From Ignavibacteria bacterium (lineage in GTDB: Bacteria > Bacteroidota > Ignavibacteria > Tepidaquicellales > OLB5), in contig JAUQWT010000262.1 of assembly GCA_030835005.1 (NCBI GenBank), forward strand, positions 1 to 8,058: a DNA stretch of 8,058 nt, in the 5' to 3' direction. Positions 4,971-8,058 of this stretch are shown here, piece after piece (the first letter of the stretch is position 1; each line of letters opens with the position of its first letter). Under the pieces are notes generated by a model. That model did no database searches and was not told the DNA's origin. It was given only the letters and a program-made list of their open reading frames with translations. Made by a program: the position numbers and the translations under genes.

Positions 4971-7211
4971 ATGAAATCATTACTTTTTTCTTGTTTGTTT
5001 GCCGTATTAACTCTTTCGGTATTATCTCAAAACGTTACTGATGAATATGGAGAACTGGGCTATAACGGCTATCTTGCCGGTTTGAACGGGGCAGGGAATT
5101 TCGTAAGTGTCCCATCGAATGTTGTCTTTAATCCTGACTTTGGTGAGAGCATGGAAATGTGGATCTATCCTATTAGTGTTACAGGTACACGACAGCTCAT
5201 TGGTAAAGGGGCAACTTCGAATGTACAGTTTATTTGGGGTTTGAACGGGAACCTGCAGTTTTTCAGGATTGGGACAATCTCAATAACAAACACAGGCGGT
5301 ACTGTGATCCCAGTCAACCAGTGGACCCATGTGGCAGTAACATGGACAGGAGGGTCACCGTTCACTGTCCGGTTTTATGTTAATGGTGCCTTAAGCGGAA
5401 CTCAGCAATCGTTAAATAGTCCATGGGTTGCCAATACTGATCCTATTAAGATCGGCGGACCTTCAGGAGGATTTAACTCTGAAGTATTTGATGGTTACAT
5501 TGATGAAGTCAGGTTTTGGGGTACACAGAGAACCGATGTTGAAATAAGAGATAACAGGTTTGTTGGTGTTGGTGATGGTGCAAATTCCAATAGTTCAGGA
5601 GCTCTTGTAAATTCCACTGCTTATGCAGGCCTGATTGCTTCATGGAATTTCAACAGAACAGGAACTGCATTTGAATATATTTCCGGTCATAACGGGACAT
5701 ATAACGGCTCAGCATATTCACAGCCTACACTTGCCGGCAGCCCGATTCCTTACAATTTTGTATTAAGATGCTTCGGAACCGGAGGAACAAGCAGAGTTAA
5801 TATCCCGAATAATGCTAACTTGAGTCAAGTAACAGATGGAACCATGGAAGCCTGGGTATATACAACTGTTAATAACCAAACTAAAGTTGTTGCGGCAAGA
5901 GGAAACACTCCAAATGTATCGTTTCTTTTCGGAATGTCAAGCAATGGAAAATTATTTGCCAGGTTTGGAAATATGGCAACAATAAATAATGATGGAATAA
6001 CAATCCCTGTGAATCAGTGGACTCATGTTGCATGGGTGTATGTATTATCAGGTGGTGCATACAATATCAGGTTTTATGTTAACGGACAGCTTAGCGGTAC
6101 TCCTCTTAACAATACAGGAGTATTTAACGGCAATTCAGACCCAATGTCAATCGGAAACAGTATCGCCTTTTCTTCAGAAGCATGGAACGGTTATATTGAT
6201 GAAGTCAGGTTTTGGACAGACCAAAAATCACAGGATTGGCTTCGAGCGAATATGTTTGCCTCTGCCAAGGGGATGACAAGTACATCAGGTTTGATAGGCG
6301 CTTGGAATTTCGACGGTAATCTCTTAAATAGAAATACAGGAATTTCAGGAATAGATGGAACTTTCAACACAGGCGGGGCCAATGACTGCCGTTTAAGCGG
6401 TTTTGTTAATGAATCTACAGCAGGTGCTCCGGGGGTAGCGTTTGTTTCGCACTCTACTGTTGTGAACAGGCAGGGAGCAGGTAATCCATTTCCCGGTGGA
6501 TTTGGAACAAGAGTACCGTTTAAACCTATTCTGGATAACCAGACAATTCGAGATACTATAAATTTTGCCGGCTCGGGAGGAGTAAGTGCAATTGAGGTTT
6601 TCCTTTCAATTCGGCATACTTGGGTTTCCGATTTGAACATTACACTTAGATCACCCACCGGACAAACAAGAGACCTTACTTCCGGGAATGGTGCAGGAGG
6701 TGATAATATCCTCACATTTTTTGTTGACGGACAAACCAGTGTAACCAATTCCGGTTTCCTGGCTCCGTGGAGCAATATCTGTGCATCAGAACAAACACTG
6801 GGTAATTTTGGAGGAAGTCCGACCGGCGGAGCATGGATTCTTGAAATTGCAGATGTATTTAATGGAGATCAGGGGACTTTGCTTGGATGGGGCATAAGGC
6901 TTAATAACATGATTACCGGTACCGAACCAACAGTTAACAATATACCCGGTAAATTCAGTTTATACCAGAACTATCCGAATCCGTTCAATCCCCAAACAAA
7001 TATAACGTATGATCTGCCAAAAGACGTATATTTGAAACTTGCAGTTTATGATGTTCTTGGGCGTGAAGTTGCGGTTCTGGTAAATGAGTTTAAACCAGCC
7101 GGACAGCACAAGGTAGTTTTTGATGCTTCAGGTTTTGCATCCGGAACATATTTTTACAGGATTGATGCAGGTAGTTATTCTGAAGTGAGGAAAATGGTTA
7201 TTATCAAGTAG
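4971..7211 (+). CDS. Secreted protein: two LamG domains, P domain, T9SS sorting tail
   Basis: A complete 746-residue exported protein. Residues 1-20 (MKSLLFSCLF...LSVLSQ) form a Sec signal peptide, with cleavage probably near Q20. Two LamG/concanavalin A-like domains follow, at about 36-190 and 264-418, each with a VNQWTHVA core, a RFYVNG strand and a final GYIDEVRFW strand. A P/Homo B domain spans about 525-645 (RHTWVSDLNITLRSPTG, LAPWSN, GAWILEIADVFNGD, LLGWGIRL). A T9SS type A sorting domain spans about 660-746 (YQNYPNPFNP, YDVLGREVAVLVNE, KMVIIK). LamG domains often bind glycans or proteins, and P domains usually stabilise subtilisin-like proteases, but no protease domain is present here, so an adhesive or binding role at the surface is inferred. 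It is monocistronic: it has its own ribosome site and candidate promoter, and a strong terminator follows. It looks like a paralogue of the partial gene at the left edge. Confidence 0.93.
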   Translation: MKSLLFSCLFAVLTLSVLSQNVTDEYGELGYNGYLAGLNGAGNFVSVPSNVVFNPDFGESMEMWIYPISVTGTRQLIGKGATSNVQFIWGLNGNLQFFRIGTISITNTGGTVIPVNQWTHVAVTWTGGSPFTVRFYVNGALSGTQQSLNSPWVANTDPIKIGGPSGGFNSEVFDGYIDEVRFWGTQRTDVEIRDNRFVGVGDGANSNSSGALVNSTAYAGLIASWNFNRTGTAFEYISGHNGTYNGSAYSQPTLAGSPIPYNFVLRCFGTGGTSRVNIPNNANLSQVTDGTMEAWVYTTVNNQTKVVAARGNTPNVSFLFGMSSNGKLFARFGNMATINNDGITIPVNQWTHVAWVYVLSGGAYNIRFYVNGQLSGTPLNNTGVFNGNSDPMSIGNSIAFSSEAWNGYIDEVRFWTDQKSQDWLRANMFASAKGMTSTSGLIGAWNFDGNLLNRNTGISGIDGTFNTGGANDCRLSGFVNESTAGAPGVAFVSHSTVVNRQGAGNPFPGGFGTRVPFKPILDNQTIRDTINFAGSGGVSAIEVFLSIRHTWVSDLNITLRSPTGQTRDLTSGNGAGGDNILTFFVDGQTSVTNSGFLAPWSNICASEQTLGNFGGSPTGGAWILEIADVFNGDQGTLLGWGIRLNNMITGTEPTVNNIPGKFSLYQNYPNPFNPQTNITYDLPKDVYLKLAVYDVLGREVAVLVNEFKPAGQHKVVFDASGFASGTYFYRIDAGSYSEVRKMVIIK
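5076..6224 (+). repeat. Internal duplication of the LamG domain
   Basis: The two LamG copies (about 5076-5540 and 5760-6224) share blocks at protein level (VNQWTHVA, RFYVNG, GYIDEVRFW) and at DNA level: TTGATGAAGTCAGGTTTTGG occurs in both copies, near 5500 and near 6197. This indicates tandem duplication within the gene, with the linkers diverged. Confidence 0.75.
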
Positions 7212-7235
7212 ATCATACAGTGAAATGAATTCCCT

Positions 7236-7264
7236 AAAGCCTCCTGTTTACAGGAGGCTTTTTT
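7236..7264 (+). terminator. Intrinsic terminator after the 746-residue protein gene
   Basis: A perfect 11-bp GC-rich stem, AAAGCCTCCTG / CAGGAGGCTTT, with a TTTA loop (7247-7250), runs into further Ts to 7264, starting 24 nt after the stop codon. Read on the minus strand, the stem is followed only by the short TTT of the stem base, so it may also act weakly for the convergent operon that ends at 7314. Confidence 0.95.
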
Positions 7265-7313
7265 ATGAATTACATAGTTTGATAATTTCTTACGCTGTGT
7301 TAATGTGATTTAA

Positions 7314-7505
7314 CTAAATGTTCTGATCGCTTTTTTCTTTAGGCATTCCCATAACAATTCCTCCAAGCAATCCATAAACAGTTGTTACATACCAGCGTGA
7401 AGTCAGCGGACATCCTCCTGATGTACAACCTATGAAATAGTAATATGCATAACCAAGGGACGCTCCTATTACTGCAAATAAAAGCATTTTCTGATATTTT
7501 TTCAT
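7314..7505 (-). CDS. Small two-helix membrane protein, DUF6132-like
   Basis: A 63-residue protein read from the ATG at 7505. Helix one (about 5-26, MLLFAVIGASLGYAYYYFIG) is followed by C27-TSGG-C32-PLTS and a second helix (about 38-54, YVTTVYGLLGGIVMG), with a charged tail. The GCxxGxCP(I/L)TS motif followed by a short glycine-rich helix matches what I recall of DUF6132 proteins; the match is from memory. The start is chosen because ATG at 7505-7503 overlaps the TGA of the upstream DUF2892 gene (ATGA), has AAGGA 10 nt upstream, and begins the hydrophobic helix. A start at 7556 would add 17 polar residues inside the neighbouring gene. Translation is probably coupled. The two cysteines beside a thioredoxin suggest a thiol role, which is inference. 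Confidence 0.8.
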   Translation of the reverse strand: MKKYQKMLLFAVIGASLGYAYYYFIGCTSGGCPLTSRWYVTTVYGLLGGIVMGMPKEKSDQNI

Positions 7506-7711
7506 TTCTTCAGTTTCCTTAAAGTGCTTAGTCCAAATGGGAGGTAAAGCGGACAAGTACCGATGAAGCTTGTAGCAAGGAATATCACCGAAAGGGCTAT
7601 AAGTATAATACCCAATATTCCCGGAAGAACTCCGCTCAGATACAGAGCAATAAACACAACTGCTATTATGATCCTTTTGTTCTTATCTGCAGAACCTATG
7701 TTTTTAATCAC
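7502..7711 (-). CDS. DUF2892 (YgaP-type) small membrane protein
   Basis: A 69-residue protein starting with GTG (7711-7709). MIKNIGSADKNKRII at the N-terminus and GTCPLYLPFGLST at 51-63 match the DUF2892 family (PF11127), the membrane domain also found attached to rhodanese in YgaP. Two hydrophobic helices lie at about 13-27 and 31-50, with C53 at the exit of the second. The GTG start is accepted because the family normally begins with this M-K-N-x-G segment; upstream there is only a weak purine stretch (about 7716-7725). It follows the thioredoxin stop by 27 nt and overlaps the DUF6132-like gene by 4 nt, so the three form one operon. A role in sulfur or thiol handling is suggested by family context only. 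Confidence 0.88.
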   Translation of the reverse strand: MIKNIGSADKNKRIIIAVVFIALYLSGVLPGILGIILIALSVIFLATSFIGTCPLYLPFGLSTLRKLKK

Positions 7712-7738
7712 TGTAGTCTTTCTTTAGTTAATTTTATT

Positions 7739-8058
7739 CTACTGCTGTACTAAAAGTATATCTTTGATCGCTTTTACGAAGCCGTCTTTTGGGATCGCAC
7801 CCATTGTCATCTGCGGCTTGCCTTTCATTGGGATAAATAGAATTGAAGGAATGCTGCGAATTCCGAAAACCGAAGCCAGTTCCTGTTCTGATTCTGTATC
7901 CACTTTATAGATCTGTACTTTCCCGTCATATTCTTTTGAAAGCTCTTCTAAAACCGGGGCTACCATTTTACACGGTCCGCACCAGTCAGCGTAAAAATCT
8001 ATAATAACAGGTTTATCACCTGTGAACATCCATTCCTTATTTGTTTCATAATTGAATA
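7739..8058 (-). CDS. trxA: Thioredoxin, 5' partial
   Basis: A thioredoxin-fold protein with the redox centre WCGPCK in DFYADWCGPCKMVAPVLEELS and the cis-proline loop RSIPSILF, plus the KVDTE strand: a standard disulfide reductase of the cytosol. The frame remains open past the internal ATG at 8029 to the window edge, adding FNYETNKEW directly before it. This matches the N-terminal helix region typical of Bacteroidota thioredoxins (NKEW...GDKPVIIDFYADW), so the methionine at 8029 is internal and the true start lies beyond 8058. At least 105 residues are visible, close to the family's usual 105-115. It is the first visible gene of the operon with DUF2892 and the DUF6132-like gene; the promoter is outside the window. 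A cytosolic form is assumed, as the extreme N-terminus is not seen. Confidence 0.93.
   Translation of the reverse strand, partial: FNYETNKEWMFTGDKPVIIDFYADWCGPCKMVAPVLEELSKEYDGKVQIYKVDTESEQELASVFGIRSIPSILFIPMKGKPQMTMGAIPKDGFVKAIKDILLVQQ

Noticed and set aside
6191..6775. 194-residue minus-strand open frame within the LamG gene
   Set aside because: It lies opposite a well-supported gene, has no ribosome site or recognisable domain, and is proline-rich in the manner of an antisense shadow.
7506..7556. Longer start for the DUF6132-like gene
   Set aside because: It adds polar residues inside the DUF2892 gene; the ATGA overlap and AAGGA site support the start at 7505.
8027..8029. Thioredoxin start at the ATG at 8029
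   Set aside because: The open upstream frame encodes FNYETNKEW, typical thioredoxin N-terminal sequence in this group, so the real start is beyond the window.

Overview
The window looks like chromosomal DNA from a bacterium of the Fibrobacteres-Chlorobi-Bacteroidetes (FCB) group, most likely an Ignavibacteria-type organism. The basis is three separate proteins that end in a type IX secretion (T9SS/Por) C-terminal sorting domain of the QNYPNPFNP...KKMxxxK kind, the moderately AT-rich sequence, and the mix of clear and absent Shine-Dalgarno sites. Species cannot be named from the sequence alone.

Layout. Bases 1-1207 (+) are the 3' part of a large secreted protein (LamG, then P/Homo B domain, then T9SS tail) that runs off the left edge. 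Bases 1320-4321 (+) are a two-gene operon: a DUF1800 protein followed 20 nt later by a DUF1501 protein that carries a Tat-type N-terminus and a T9SS C-terminus. Bases 4322-4562 hold no recognisable gene. Two tRNA genes lie on the minus strand, tRNA-Phe(GAA) then tRNA-Pro(UGG), followed by a divergent regulatory stretch with several palindromes. Bases 4971-7211 (+) are a complete 746-residue secreted protein (signal peptide, two LamG domains, P domain, T9SS tail) that ends at a strong intrinsic terminator. Convergent to it, on the minus strand, is a small redox operon: a thioredoxin cut by the right edge, a DUF2892 membrane protein and a DUF6132-like membrane protein, the last two overlapping by 4 nt.

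How the genes may work together. The plus-strand genes look like a cell-surface/exported set: two LamG-P-domain paralogues flank the DUF1800-DUF1501 pair, a widespread but functionally uncharacterised partnership. The minus-strand trio looks like an unrelated thiol/redox module, with a CGPC thioredoxin next to two tiny membrane proteins that each carry a Cys-Pro-Leu motif at the end of a membrane helix. No mobile element, CRISPR array or phage gene was seen. The least explained parts are the DUF1800/DUF1501 pair with its mixed Tat + T9SS signals, and a 16-bp sequence shared by the upstream regions of that operon and of the 746-residue gene.
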